From Desulfofundulus thermosubterraneus DSM 16057 (GTDB lineage Bacteria > Bacillota > Desulfotomaculia > Desulfotomaculales > Desulfovirgulaceae): 37,631 bases of DNA. The position numbers were made by a program, and so were the translations under genes. Of the stretch, positions 27,937 to 36,572 are shown piece after piece (within the stretch, counting starts at the first letter, position 1; each line of letters begins with the position of its first letter). Below the pieces are notes generated by a model that did not search any database, was not told where the DNA came from, and was given only the letters and a program-made list of their open reading frames with translations. Location of the stretch: positions 1-37,631 of the forward strand of contig NZ_FQZM01000036.1 in assembly GCF_900142025.1 (NCBI RefSeq). The letters are read 5' to 3'.

Positions 27937-30645
27937 ATGAACTACGATGTTCTCGTGCTTGGCAGTGGAATTGGGGGTATGGAGTCAGCCCTCAAACTGG
28001 GGGACATGGGTTACAAGGTCCTGCTGGTGGAAAAGGAAGCCAGTGTGGGCGGCAAAATGATTTTGTTGAGCAAGGTATTCCCAACCCTTGATTGTGCCAG
28101 TTGCATATCCACGCCTAAAATGGCCGCCACAGTACATCACCCCAATATTGAGGTAATGATTTACTCCGAAGTGGAGGAGATCAGGAAGCTGCCAAACGGT
28201 AAGTTCAGCGTGAAAGTCCGCCAAAAGCCCACCTTTGTTAAACAGACCCTCTGCACCGGCTGCCGTCAATGTGAGATGACCTGCAGCGTGGCGGTTCCGG
28301 ATCAATTCAACTTCGATATGGTGGCCAGGAGGGCTGCTTACATCCCCTTCCCGCAGGCTGTCCCTAAAAAAGCCGTTATTGAGCGGGAAGGCACATCCCC
28401 CTGTTCATTCACCTGCCCGGCGGGCATCAAAGCCCATGGTTACATCGCCCTGGTCAGGAGCGGGAAATTCCGGGAAGCCTTTGACCTGGTCCTGGAAAAC
28501 ACACCTCTGGTGGGCAGCCTGGGCAGGGCCTGCTATGCCCCCTGCGAAGGCGAGTGTACCCGGGGTAGTCTTGAAGGGCCCCTGCCCATCAGGAGAATTA
28601 AACGTTTTATCGCCGACCGCTATTACCAGGAACATACCGGGCCCCAGTATACTCCTCCGGAGGAAGTTAAGGACAAAAAAGTCGCCGTGGTGGGAGCGGG
28701 GCCGGCAGGCCTTACCGCTGCCTTCTTCCTGGCCGGGAAAGGCTACCGGGTGACCATTTTTGAGGCCGGGTCGCAGCCCGGCGGCATGCTGCGTACGGCC
28801 ATACCTTCCTTCAGGCTCCCCAAAGATGTGGTGGACAGGGATATAAAAAATGTCACGGCCCTGGGCGTGGAAATCAAGACCGGGGTGAAGGTGGAAAACC
28901 TGGAAGAGCTGAAAAAAAGCGGTTTTGACGCCATATTCGTGGCCACCGGTGCGACGCGCCCTAAAAAAATGGGGATTGAGGGCGAAGAACTGGACGGTGT
29001 CGTCAACTCCCTGGATTTCCTGCAGCAGGTGAATCTGGGTCGTAAAATCTCCTTCGAGGACAAAACGGTCGTCGTGGTGGGTGGCGGTAATGTGGCCATA
29101 GATGCCGCCAGGGTGGCCGTGAGGCTGGGCGCTAAAAGGGTGATCGTGCAGTACCGGAGAACGAGGGCTGAGATGCCCGCCCATGACCGGGAAATAACGG
29201 CCGCGGAACGGGAAGGGGTGGAGTTTCAGTACTTAAGCGTGCCCCAAAAGTTTACCGGCCGGGATGGGAAACTCATTGCAGTTGAAAGTATCAAAATGGA
29301 ACTGGGTGAACCGGACGCCGGCGGGAGGAGAAAGCCGAGACCGGTCGAAGGCTCCGCGTACAAAGTGGCGGCTGACATGGTGATAACTGCCGTGGGGCTT
29401 GAGCCCGAGACAGAGGCTTTTCAAAAGCTGTTGCCAATTAACGACAATCATACCATCAGCGTTGATCCGGAAACCTTGCAGACCACGGTGCCTTACGTTT
29501 TTGCCGGGGGAGACGTAGTTACCGGGCCCTCCATGATTGTAAGCGCCGTCGCACAGGGCAGGCGGGCGGCTTTCTTCATTGACCGCTATTTAAAAGGGGA
29601 GGAGCTTAAAGGAGCAGATTTTGATTACCGGACACCGGTTGTGAACAAGGAGAAGGTTTTGGTTCGGCAGCAAAGCTACCGGACCCTTCCCCCGGTGGGA
29701 AGTGGCGAAATCCTGCACGAAAAACCACGCGGTTTTGCGGAAGCAGAACTTCCCCTGACTGAAGAAGAAGCGCGGTATAGCGCCGGAAGGTGCCTTGACT
29801 GCGGGATATGTTCTGAGTGTCGCCAGTGTGTGGTCACCTGCCCGGCCGGCGCTGTTGACCTGTCCATGAGGGAAGAGAAAAAGGAGTTTTTGGTCAACGC
29901 CGTGATCATCTCCACCGGATTTCAACTTTTCCCCGCCCAGCAAAAGCCGCAATACGGCTACGGGAAATTTAAAAATGTCATCACGGGCATGCAGATGGAC
30001 CGGTTGCTGGCTCCCACCAGACCGTACAACGGTGTGTTGAGACCCTCCGACGGCAAGGTTCCCGAGAGCATAGCCTTTGTCCTCTGTACGGGGTCAAGGG
30101 ACCAGTCCGTGAACAACCCCCTGTGTTCCAGGGTATGCTGCATGTATTCGGTCAAGCACAGCCAGCTCATTATGGGTGCGCTGCCTCTTGCGGACGTGAC
30201 GGTTTATTACATCGATGTGCGGGCTTTCGGCAAAGGGTATGAGGAGTTTTACGACCAGGCAAGGGCCATGGGCGCCAATTTTGTAAAGGGGAGAATTGCC
30301 AGGATCGAGGAAAAGGAAGACAGCAATCTCATCCTTTATTATGAAGACATTGATAACGGCGGCAAGCTGGCCCGGGCGGAACACGACCTGGTGGTTTTAG
30401 CGGTAGGACTTCTCCCCAATCCCCAGGTACAAAATCTGTTTGCTGCCGGGGAGTTGGAATTAGATGAGTACCTTTTCGTCAAGGAAGTGGATGAGGATCT
30501 GAACCCAGGCAAAACAAGTATCGAGGGGGTATTTGTGGCCGGGACTGCTTCCGGTGCACGGGACATACCCGACTCCATATTGCACGCCGGGGCCGCTGCA
30601 GCTCAGGCAGCAGCCTATGCGGAAAGGGTAAGGGTGAGAAGATGA
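27937..30645 (+). CDS. HdrA-type flavoprotein with inserted GltD-like domain
   Basis: A 902-residue chimera. Residues 1-100 are the HdrA FAD half (LVLGSGIGGMESA; LDCASCISTPKM at 51-62). Residues 106-116 are an Fe-S motif (CTGCRQCEMTC). Residues 150-230 are the GltD N-terminal Fe-S domain (PCSFTCPAGI, CYAPCEGECTRG). Residues 245-590 are the GltD FAD/NAD(P)H domains (VVGAGPAGLTAA; VVVGGGNVAIDAARVA; AGGDVVTGPS). After this comes a further Fe-S site (CLDCGICSECRQCVVTCP), then the HdrA C-terminal half with CTGSRD and VAGTASGARDIPDS. Two FAD sites plus an NAD(P)H site suggest electron entry from NAD(P)H, possibly with bifurcation. The last four bases overlap the next hdrA. Function is inferred. Confidence 0.85.
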   Translation: MNYDVLVLGSGIGGMESALKLGDMGYKVLLVEKEASVGGKMILLSKVFPTLDCASCISTPKMAATVHHPNIEVMIYSEVEEIRKLPNGKFSVKVRQKPTFVKQTLCTGCRQCEMTCSVAVPDQFNFDMVARRAAYIPFPQAVPKKAVIEREGTSPCSFTCPAGIKAHGYIALVRSGKFREAFDLVLENTPLVGSLGRACYAPCEGECTRGSLEGPLPIRRIKRFIADRYYQEHTGPQYTPPEEVKDKKVAVVGAGPAGLTAAFFLAGKGYRVTIFEAGSQPGGMLRTAIPSFRLPKDVVDRDIKNVTALGVEIKTGVKVENLEELKKSGFDAIFVATGATRPKKMGIEGEELDGVVNSLDFLQQVNLGRKISFEDKTVVVVGGGNVAIDAARVAVRLGAKRVIVQYRRTRAEMPAHDREITAAEREGVEFQYLSVPQKFTGRDGKLIAVESIKMELGEPDAGGRRKPRPVEGSAYKVAADMVITAVGLEPETEAFQKLLPINDNHTISVDPETLQTTVPYVFAGGDVVTGPSMIVSAVAQGRRAAFFIDRYLKGEELKGADFDYRTPVVNKEKVLVRQQSYRTLPPVGSGEILHEKPRGFAEAELPLTEEEARYSAGRCLDCGICSECRQCVVTCPAGAVDLSMREEKKEFLVNAVIISTGFQLFPAQQKPQYGYGKFKNVITGMQMDRLLAPTRPYNGVLRPSDGKVPESIAFVLCTGSRDQSVNNPLCSRVCCMYSVKHSQLIMGALPLADVTVYYIDVRAFGKGYEEFYDQARAMGANFVKGRIARIEEKEDSNLILYYEDIDNGGKLARAEHDLVVLAVGLLPNPQVQNLFAAGELELDEYLFVKEVDEDLNPGKTSIEGVFVAGTASGARDIPDSILHAGAAAAQAAAYAERVRVRR

Positions 30646-32362
30646 GCAACCGGAGAATAGGCGTGTACATTTGCCGTTGCGGCGGACACATTTCCGATTA
30701 CGTGGATGTGGACAGGGTGGTCAAGGCCGTTCGTGACGAGCCGGGAGTGGTGGTGGCCAGGGAGGCCGTGTTCACCTGTTCCGATGCCACCCAGCAGGAA
30801 ATGATCCAGGATATTAAGGAGCAAAATTTAGACGGGCTGGTGGTGGCATCCTGTTCGCCCAAATTGCACCTTTACACCTTCAGGGACGTGGCGAAAAGGG
30901 CGGGGCTCAACCCGTACCAGTATACCCAGGTAAATATCAGGGAGCAGTGCTCCTGGGCCCATACCGATGATAGGGAAGGAGCCACTGCCAAGGCCATCAG
31001 GCTGGTAAGGGCGGGTATTGCCAGAACCAGATTAACCGAACCGCTTCAGCCCATTAAAATCGATACGGTTCCCGGGGTGTTGATTGTTGGCGCGGGGATA
31101 GCGGGGCTGCGGGCGGCCATCGGGCTGGCGGACATCGGTATCTCCGTTTATCTGGTGGAGCGGGCGGCTGGGTGGCCCGGCTGGGCAAGATGTATCCCCA
31201 TGGGAAGAAGGGCAGGGAGTTAATTGACCGGCTAATTTACGAGATTAAAAAGAGGGAAAACATCACCCTTTTCACCAATTCCGAGCTGGTGGAGAAATCG
31301 GGGAACATCGGGGACTTCCACGTGAAGATAAGGGTCAAGGAGCCTGCGGAAAGCGAAATTGGTGTGCGGGTTGGAGCAATCATTGTGGCCACCGGTTTTG
31401 ATCCTTACCAACCACGGGAAGGTGAATACGGTTACGGGCTGGAGGGCGTAATGACCCTTCCCGCATTCCGGGAGTTGCTGGATAGTTCCGGCGGCAGTCT
31501 GATTTACAACGGCAGGGAAATAAAGGATGTGGTCTACATCTATTGCGTGGGAAGCAGGCAGATGGCGGACCTGGAAAACGCCAACCGTTATTGCTCCCGT
31601 TACTGCTGTAATGCAACCATTCACGCTGCCAACCTGGCCTTTGAAAAGAACCCCGGAATCCGTCAATTTCATCTTTTCCGGGACATACGCACCTACGGCA
31701 AGTTTGAGTTGCTCTACCAGGAGGCCTTAAAGCGGGGGACCACTTTTCTTAAGTTCGATGAGAACGAACCTCCCAGGATTGAACAGGGTGAGAACGGGAA
31801 ATTAAAAGTAACCGTGAAGGATTTGCTCACCTTTGGGGAAGAGTTTGAGATCCGGGCCGACGTTGTGGTTCTGGCCACCGGCATGGTTCCCCAAAAGAAC
31901 GGCAAGCTGGTGGATACCTTGAAGCTGCCCGTGGGGAGGGACGGGTTTTTCAACGAGATACACCCTAAACTGCGTCCGGTGGAAACGGTGGTGGACGGTA
32001 TATTCATCTGCGGCGCCTGCCAGGGGCCCAAGAATTCTTCCGAAAGCGTAGCCTCCGCCCTGGCGGCGGTTGCCCAGAGCGCTTCCCTTCTCAAAAAAGG
32101 TTACGTGGAACTTGATCCTCTCGTTGCTACCGTGGATCCCCAACTGTGTACCTGGTGCGGGGTGTGTGTGCAGGCCTGCCCTTACTCCGCTATTGAACAG
32201 GAGCGCTGTCAGGACAGGGAAGTAGTCCGGGTAAACGAGGCGGTGTGCAAGGGCTGCGGCGGCTGCGTTCCAATTTGCCCCCGGGATGCCCTCAATCTCA
32301 GGGGCTATACCGGTGAACAGATCAAATCCATGATTGATGGCCTGGTAAAGGAGATATGCTGA
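30642..32362 (+). pseudogene. hdrA: HdrA, disrupted by a frameshift near 31170
   Basis: The N-terminal part (30642-31223) has the HdrA start VYICRCGGHISDYVDVDRVV, CSPKLHLYTFRD and the FAD motif VLIVGAGIAGLRAAIG ending LVERA. It then runs out of frame. The second frame (from GTG 31172 to 32362) resumes with GGWVARLGKMYPHGKKG and contains the rest of HdrA. Its end has two ferredoxin motifs, CTWCGVCVQACP and CKGCGGCVPICP. The break falls in the middle of the FAD-binding domain, so it is not a natural subunit boundary. A net loss of 3n+1 bases around 31162-31172 explains it. Either a real mutation or a sequencing/assembly error in a GC-rich run; the neighbours look intact. Confidence 0.8.
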
Positions 32363-32607
32363 TGAACGGCAGGGTGAGAGACGTCAGGGAAGTGGTCAGG
32401 GAAGAGATGTTGATGAGGGATAAGATCTTGGATGTCCTGAAGGACGGCCCTAAAACCGTTCCGGAGATAGCACAGGCCGTGGGTTATCCCTGCCACGAAG
32501 TCATGTTCTGGGTCATGGGTATGCGCAAGTACGGCCATTTATGCGAGGACGAGTTAACTGACGAAGGCTATTACAGGTACAGGGCGGTAATCAAGGAGGA
32601 TAGCTGA
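32362..32607 (+). CDS. Small winged-helix protein of the Hdr operon
   Basis: An 81-residue protein from ATG 32362, which overlaps the hdrA TGA; AAAGGAG is nine bases upstream. Residues 16-75 look like a winged helix: helix DKILDVLKDG, turn PKTVPEIAQAVGY, recognition helix CHEVMFWVMGMRKYG, wing LCEDELTDEGYYRYRA. It lacks obvious Fe-S motifs. Its position between hdrA and hdrC, with overlapping ends on both sides, argues for a structural or regulatory part of the complex rather than an ordinary repressor. Function unknown. Confidence 0.65.
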   Translation: MNGRVRDVREVVREEMLMRDKILDVLKDGPKTVPEIAQAVGYPCHEVMFWVMGMRKYGHLCEDELTDEGYYRYRAVIKEDS

Positions 32608-32909
32608 TGGCACTGGTGAATCCCGGCTTTGTTGAAGAGGTCAGGAGGTCTGACCGGTTTAATGCCTCTGCCTGTATGAACTGCGGGGTATGCAGTGCGG
32701 TATGCCCCATGGGCATTGAACTCCTCCCCCGGAAGTTGTTTCGCTACGTGTTGTTGGGTGTAAAAGACAGGGTGCTGGAGCATGGGGAGGCAATTTATTC
32801 CTGCCTTTTATGTAAGCTGTGTGAAGTTAATTGCCCGGCACAGGTGCAGATAGCGGAAAATGTGCGTTCTCTCCGTTACTACATGAACAAGAAAGTCTTT
32901 AAAATTTAA
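32607..32909 (+). CDS. hdrC: HdrC-type ferredoxin subunit
   Basis: A 100-residue two-cluster ferredoxin of the heterodisulfide reductase C type. CMNCGVCSAVCP lies near residue 23 and CLLCKLCEVNCP near 66, separated by the helical spacer typical of HdrC. It would link HdrA flavin electrons to the HdrB-like protein encoded next. It shares one base with the stop of the preceding gene, behind AAGGAGG. The length is shorter than methanogen HdrC but usual for bacterial Hdr modules. Confidence 0.88.
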   Translation: MALVNPGFVEEVRRSDRFNASACMNCGVCSAVCPMGIELLPRKLFRYVLLGVKDRVLEHGEAIYSCLLCKLCEVNCPAQVQIAENVRSLRYYMNKKVFKI

Positions 32910-32922
32910 GGAGAATGGGAAT

Positions 32923-33885
32923 ATGCCATTACCGATTGGCGATACCGTGGGCATTCTGGCGGATAACCTACGGATTAGAAAATCCGTGCTGCCCGTTTCG
33001 GCTAAAAGTGCCGTCGCGTGGGCAAGGGGCCTGGGGCTGGCCAGGGGCGGGGAAACCATCCTCTATACCGGCAGGATGTATCAGCTCATGCCCTACATCG
33101 AGGCCCTGAACAAGGTCCAGGAAAAGATTGAGGATTCATGGATTGCCGAATATGTAAAGTTTGGAAGGGTCATCAACAGGTTGATCAACATATCCGCTCT
33201 GATGGCCTTACCGTCCAAAAGCATGCGGGAATCCTGCGTCAAAATACTGGTCAATATCGCCCGGCTTTTAGGGCGGGCGGGAGTCAACTTTGGCTATCTA
33301 TATGAAGAAGACCTGTACTCGGGAGCGCTTATCTATGACCTGGGAGTGGACGATATCCTGGAGGCGCACGCCCGTAGAGTAATGGATGTTTTTAAAAAAT
33401 ACCGGGTTAAAAAGGTCATCACCGTTGATCCCCACACTACCCATATGCTTCGTTCCGTGTGCCCTAACCTGATCAAAGGATATGACCTGCGGGTAAAAAG
33501 CTACCTGGAAGTGCTGGCGGAGCGGGAGCTGAGGCCCCAAAAGGAGCTTCGCCTAGAAACAGCCATCCACGACTCATGCCTGTATGCCAGGCACGAGAAC
33601 GTGCTTCGGGAGCAGAGAATTTTGCTGGAGAAAGCGGGTATTGACGTAAGGGAACCTGCGGAGTCCGGAAAGTTCACCTTTTGCTGCGGCGGGCCTGCCG
33701 AGTCCCTGTTCCCCAGGAAGGCAAAAGAATATGCTAAAAAAAGGGTGGATCAAATCAAGAAGGTTTCCTTCAGGGCGGTGACCATGTGCCCGATCTGCCT
33801 GGTGAATTTGCAAAAGGCCGCCGGTGGAGAAATACAGCTGGAGGACATATCCAGCTACCTGGTACAGGCCTACTGCGGGGGATAG
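32923..33885 (+). CDS. HdrB-like CCG-domain protein
   Basis: A 320-residue member of the HdrB/HdrD/GlpC cysteine-rich family. Only the C-terminal CCG domain is intact: DSCLYARH near residue 225, FCCGGP near 250, and MCPICLVNL near 288, the ligands of the non-cubane 4Fe-4S cluster. The N-terminal domain keeps the fold (ILYTGRMYQLMPYIEAL) but has lost its CCG cysteines, so there is one such cluster instead of two. In HdrB these clusters cleave the disulfide substrate; here the substrate may be a persulfide or trisulfide, given flanking tusA and dsrE2. ATG 32923 follows AAGGAGAATGGG. Confidence 0.82.
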   Translation: MPLPIGDTVGILADNLRIRKSVLPVSAKSAVAWARGLGLARGGETILYTGRMYQLMPYIEALNKVQEKIEDSWIAEYVKFGRVINRLINISALMALPSKSMRESCVKILVNIARLLGRAGVNFGYLYEEDLYSGALIYDLGVDDILEAHARRVMDVFKKYRVKKVITVDPHTTHMLRSVCPNLIKGYDLRVKSYLEVLAERELRPQKELRLETAIHDSCLYARHENVLREQRILLEKAGIDVREPAESGKFTFCCGGPAESLFPRKAKEYAKKRVDQIKKVSFRAVTMCPICLVNLQKAAGGEIQLEDISSYLVQAYCGG

Positions 33886-33958
33886 TATGAAGGTCGGTCC
33901 CACATCTTTTGTCCTCAACTTGCGGGTTAACTAAAATAAGGCACGGGGGTGCAGGCAC

Positions 33959-34426
33959 ATGAAAAAAACCATCATCGTCTTCAGCGGTGATCTTGACCGG
34001 GTTATAGCTGCCTTTATCATAGCCAATGGCGCTGCCGCCATGGGTGACGAGGTGACCATGTTTTTCACCTTCTGGGGATTGAGCACCCTGAGAAGGCCGG
34101 AGAAGGTTAAGGTAAAAAAGAGTTTTTTGCAGGCGCTGTTCGGCTGGATGATGCCCAGAGGTGCCGACAGGCTGGGGATATCAAAAATGAATTTCGGCGG
34201 CCTGGGTGCGAAGATGATGAAAATCGTCATGAAGCAGCAAAATGTTACCCCCCTTGCGGAGCTTATTGAATCCGCCAGGGAGCAGGGTATAAAAATGATT
34301 GCCTGTACCATGTCCATGGACGTGATGGGCATTAGAAAAGAAGAACTCATCGACGGCCTGGAGTTTGCCGGGGTGGCCACCTACTTGGCCGAAGCCGACG
34401 AGGCTAATGTAAACCTTTTTATATAG
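33959..34426 (+). CDS. DsrE/DsrF-like (DsrE2) peroxiredoxin-fold protein
   Basis: A 155-residue DsrE2-type protein. The N-terminus TIIVFSGDLDRVIAAFIIANGAAAMGDEVTMFFTFWGLSTLR (about 4-45) is diagnostic of the family. The middle GADRLGISKMNFGGLGAKMMK is basic and hydrophobic, and the conserved Cys lies in IACTMSMDVMGI (about 119). DsrE2 proteins exchange sulfane sulfur with TusA. It is the last gene of the operon and is followed by a strong terminator. With TusA at the start, it brackets the Hdr-like genes. Confidence 0.85.
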   Translation: MKKTIIVFSGDLDRVIAAFIIANGAAAMGDEVTMFFTFWGLSTLRRPEKVKVKKSFLQALFGWMMPRGADRLGISKMNFGGLGAKMMKIVMKQQNVTPLAELIESAREQGIKMIACTMSMDVMGIRKEELIDGLEFAGVATYLAEADEANVNLFI

Positions 34427-34432
34427 CCTTTG

Positions 34433-34468
34433 GAAGACCTGTGCAAAAAGGCCAGGTCTTCAAATTTT
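34433..34468 (+). terminator. Terminator of the tusA-dsrE2 operon
   Basis: GAAGACCTG (34433-34441) pairs with CAGGTCTTC (34453-34461) in a perfect 9-bp stem, followed by AAATTTT. Confidence 0.75.
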
Positions 34469-34540
34469 AACCTGTTTTCGGTAGAGCCGCTAGAGGCTTG
34501 AAAGGCGGCGCTGCGGTAAAATTTTTTGTAGGGGTATCTC

Positions 34541-34612
34541 CTGAATATTGACACGAGCTACGCTCGTAAAGAATTTACCCCGGCCCACCCATGGGTTATA
34601 ATAATGGCAGGC
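34541..34612 (+). promoter_or_regulatory. cysK promoter segment (repeat of the tsaE promoter segment)
   Basis: TTTACC (34574-34579), 17 bases, perfect TATAAT (34597-34602). The whole stretch from CTGAATATT to GGCAGGCT closely matches 25162-25226, apart from small indels. No S-box or T-box leader is visible before cysK. Confidence 0.6.
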
Positions 34613-34654
34613 TCTTTTGCGTGTGCTCCTCTGCATCTCTTGGAGGTTTGTTGC

Positions 34655-35575
34655 ATGGGCTTATATAATGACGTGACGGAATTAATCGGTTCAACGCCCC
34701 TGGTTCGTTTGCGAAAGATGGCTTCCGGTATGCCTGCCGTTGTTTTGGCCAAGCTGGAGTACTTTAATCCCGGCGGAAGTGTTAAAGACCGGGTAGCTTA
34801 CAGCATGATCCGTGAGGCGGAGGAAAAAGGGTTAATCACTAAGGACACCTTGATCATCGAGCCCACCAGCGGAAATACCGGCATTGGCCTGGCTATGGTT
34901 TGCGCGGCCCGGGGTTACCGGTTGGTGCTGACCATGCCTGAAACCATGAGCCTGGAACGGCGCAGGCTTCTCGCCGCTTACGGGGCCGAAGTGGTCCTTA
35001 CCCCCGGGAACGAGGGCATGGCCGGGGCCGTGCGCAAAGCCCAAGAGCTGGCGGCCTCTCACCCCAATGCTTTTATGCCGCAGCAATTTGCCAACCCGGC
35101 CAACCCGGCCGCCCACCGGGCTACCACTGCCGAAGAAATATGGCGGGATACCGGGGGAGAAGTGGATTTCTTTGTGGCCGGCGTTGGTACAGGGGGAACT
35201 ATTACCGGGGTGGCCTCTCTTTTGAAAGCCCGCCGTCCCTCCCTGAGGGCGGTGGCGGTGGAACCGGCCGCCTCACCGGTGCTTTCCGGCGGGAAGCCCG
35301 GCCCCCACAAAATTCAGGGCATTGGTGCCGGTTTTGTACCAGAAGTGATTGATATGTCTTTGCTGGACGAGATTATAAAGGTGACCGATGAAGATGCGCT
35401 GAATACCGCCCGTTGCCTGGCCCGGGAAGAGGGTCTGCTGGTGGGCATATCTTCGGGAGCGGCCGTTTGGGCGGCTCTACAGGTGGCCCGCCGGTCGGAA
35501 AACCAGGGTAAGAACGTGGTGGTTCTGCTCCCGGATACCGGGGAGCGTTACCTGTCCACGGAGTTGTTTGGTTGA
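34655..35575 (+). CDS. cysK: Cysteine synthase (O-acetylserine sulfhydrylase)
   Basis: A 306-residue PLP-dependent fold-II enzyme making cysteine from O-acetylserine and sulfide. The PLP Lys is in NPGGSVKDR (about residue 43), the substrate loop is [11 protein letters not shown] (about 70-80), and the phosphate loop is [10 protein letters not shown] (about 175-184). The PFIG-like serine-binding loop near residue 295 of the family is represented by [14 protein letters not shown] 34655 is chosen because TTGGAGG lies seven bases upstream. It lies next to the sulfur-carrier operon but has its own promoter. Confidence 0.92.
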   Translation: MGLYNDVTELIGSTPLVRLRKMASGMPAVVLAKLEYFNPGGSVKDRVAYSMIREAEEKGLITKDTLIIEPTSGNTGIGLAMVCAARGYRLVLTMPETMSLERRRLLAAYGAEVVLTPGNEGMAGAVRKAQELAASHPNAFMPQQFANPANPAAHRATTAEEIWRDTGGEVDFFVAGVGTGGTITGVASLLKARRPSLRAVAVEPAASPVLSGGKPGPHKIQGIGAGFVPEVIDMSLLDEIIKVTDEDALNTARCLAREEGLLVGISSGAAVWAALQVARRSENQGKNVVVLLPDTGERYLSTELFG

Positions 35576-35600
35576 CAAGAGCACACAGGGGATACGACCG

Positions 35601-36539
35601 ATGAACATGCCCACAAAGGCGTCCTGCCCGCTCCAACAGAGTTCAGGTTTGTTAACCACCGGCCTGGAGCACCCATTTGTCAACCCCTACCTGGCCATCC
35701 TGGTGGGGGTGGTGGGAGCTGCATTTTCTTCCATCTTTACCAAACTAGCCGCAGCTCCCCCCCTGGTCATAGCTTTCTACCGGTTGGGGTTTACCGTGCT
35801 CATGATTGCTCCCATTGCCCTGACCAGGGGATGGCGAAAGTTGCGCTCCATGGGCCGGCGGGATATCATGCTGGCCTGTCTTTCCGGCGTACTGCTGGCA
35901 TTGCATTTCACCGCCTGGATTACTTCCCTCGAGTACACATCCATTGCCAGTTCCACTGTGCTGGTTACCATGCAACCCCTATTTGCAGTGTTGGGGGGCT
36001 ACCTGATTTTTAAAGAAAAAATTGGCCGCCCGGGGCTTATAGGAGCTGCCCTCGCTTTAACCGGCAGTACTATTGTAGGTGTGGGCGATTTTCAAATCGG
36101 GGGGCAGGCTTTTTGGGGAGATATCCTGGCTTTTGCCGGGGCCGTTTTTGTTGCCGGTTATGTTTTAATCGGGCGCGGTTTACGGCACCGCCTGTCATTA
36201 TTCCCCTACATCTTTGTTGTTTACGGGGCCAGTGCCGTAACTTTGTTCCTCGGTGCGCTGCTTGCGGGGATGCCCTTTTTCCCTTACCCTCCGTCGACAT
36301 GGCTCTTGTTTTTTCTCCTGGCCCTGGTGCCCACCATCTTCGGTCATACCATTTTTAACTGGGCCCTGCGTTATGTCAAGGCTGCTGTGGTGTCGGTGAG
36401 CATGTTAGGTGAGCCGGTGGGGGCAACCATTCTGGCTTATGTCATCTTTCACCAGGTGCCATCAGCCTTGCAGCTTATAGGCGGGGTAATTATCATTACA
36501 GGACTGGCCATTTTTATCCGGGCGGCAGCAGAAAAATAG
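35601..36539 (+). CDS. EamA/DMT-superfamily permease
   Basis: A 312-residue polytopic membrane protein with ten predicted helices in two EamA repeats (about 30-165 and 175-305). Typical marks are YTSIASSTVLVTMQPLFAVLGGYLIFKE in repeat 1 and the matching VKAAVVSVSMLGEPVGATILAYVIF in repeat 2. Members export amino acids and other metabolites; adjacency to cysK suggests a cysteine or O-acetylserine exporter, but that is inference. ATG 35601 is chosen over the upstream TTG at 35568, which overlaps cysK; an ATG two codons on is another possibility. Confidence 0.85.
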   Translation: MNMPTKASCPLQQSSGLLTTGLEHPFVNPYLAILVGVVGAAFSSIFTKLAAAPPLVIAFYRLGFTVLMIAPIALTRGWRKLRSMGRRDIMLACLSGVLLALHFTAWITSLEYTSIASSTVLVTMQPLFAVLGGYLIFKEKIGRPGLIGAALALTGSTIVGVGDFQIGGQAFWGDILAFAGAVFVAGYVLIGRGLRHRLSLFPYIFVVYGASAVTLFLGALLAGMPFFPYPPSTWLLFFLLALVPTIFGHTIFNWALRYVKAAVVSVSMLGEPVGATILAYVIFHQVPSALQLIGGVIIITGLAIFIRAAAEK

Positions 36540-36572
36540 ATTATTCTATTTTGCGGCTGTGGGGGGCGTTCT

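Noticed and set aside
31172-32362. Treating the second part of hdrA as an independent gene with GTG start
   Set aside because: The boundary cuts the FAD-binding domain, there is no RBS, and the upstream frame supplies the missing N-terminal half.
33886-33958. Short ATG frame after the HdrB-like gene
   Set aside because: Only about 15 codons, with no convincing RBS and no similarity; treated as a spacer before dsrE2.
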